This document shows positions 13,233 through 13,234 of a stretch of DNA of 13,234 nt, piece after piece (position 1 is the stretch's first letter; each line of letters begins with the position of its first letter). A program made the position numbers and the translations under genes. Origin of the DNA: JASHVB01 sp049522565 (GTDB lineage Bacteria > Pseudomonadota > Alphaproteobacteria > Acetobacterales > Acetobacteraceae). The stretch spans positions 1-13,234 of the forward strand of contig JBEKNT010000332.1 in the NCBI GenBank assembly GCA_049522565.1, in the 5' to 3' direction. The notes beneath the pieces are model-generated. The model was not told where the DNA came from and did not search any database. It worked only from the letters and a program-made list of their open reading frames with translations.

Positions 13233-13234
13233 GT

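Overview
The window is a GC-rich bacterial chromosome segment carrying the str, S10 and spc ribosomal-protein operons, all on the + strand. It runs from rpsL through rplO and is preceded by a small ccd-type toxin-antitoxin module. Gene order, a zinc-less S14, the Arg/Glu-rich S5 N-terminus, the coding GC content and the repeat families point to an alphaproteobacterium, probably Rhodospirillales/Acetobacteraceae. The family-level placement is inference.

Layout. (1) 1-821: an antitoxin with an XRE-type helix-turn-helix N-terminus and a CcdA-like C-terminus, overlapping a CcdB-family gyrase-poison toxin by one base. (2) 822-1149: a 328-bp non-coding stretch with a candidate sigma70 promoter and a structured leader. 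(3) 1150-3249: rpsL, rpsG, tuf. fusA, which normally sits between rpsG and tuf, is absent. (4) 3250-3332: a terminator-like hairpin, then rpsJ, rplC, rplD, rplW, rplB, rpsS, rplV, rpsC, rplP, rpmC, rpsQ. (5) rplN, rplX, rplE, rpsN, rpsH, rplF, rplR, rpsE, rpmD, rplO. (6) 13063-13234: a near-perfect palindromic element starting right after the rplO stop. secY would be expected next, but the window ends first.

The ribosomal genes are tightly packed, with several 1-8 base overlaps, as expected for co-transcribed and translationally coupled genes whose products assemble into both subunits. EF-Tu delivers aminoacyl-tRNA to that ribosome.

Departures from the ordinary are: the XRE-CcdA hybrid antitoxin; the missing fusA; an rplP (L16) reading frame broken by an apparent ~59-nt deletion; a 63-residue acidic tail on L4; a 65-residue basic repetitive N-terminal extension on L5; a 118-nt hairpin-rich insertion between rplE and rpsN; and the ~169-bp palindrome after rplO. 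No tRNA, rRNA, CRISPR array or transposase gene was seen.
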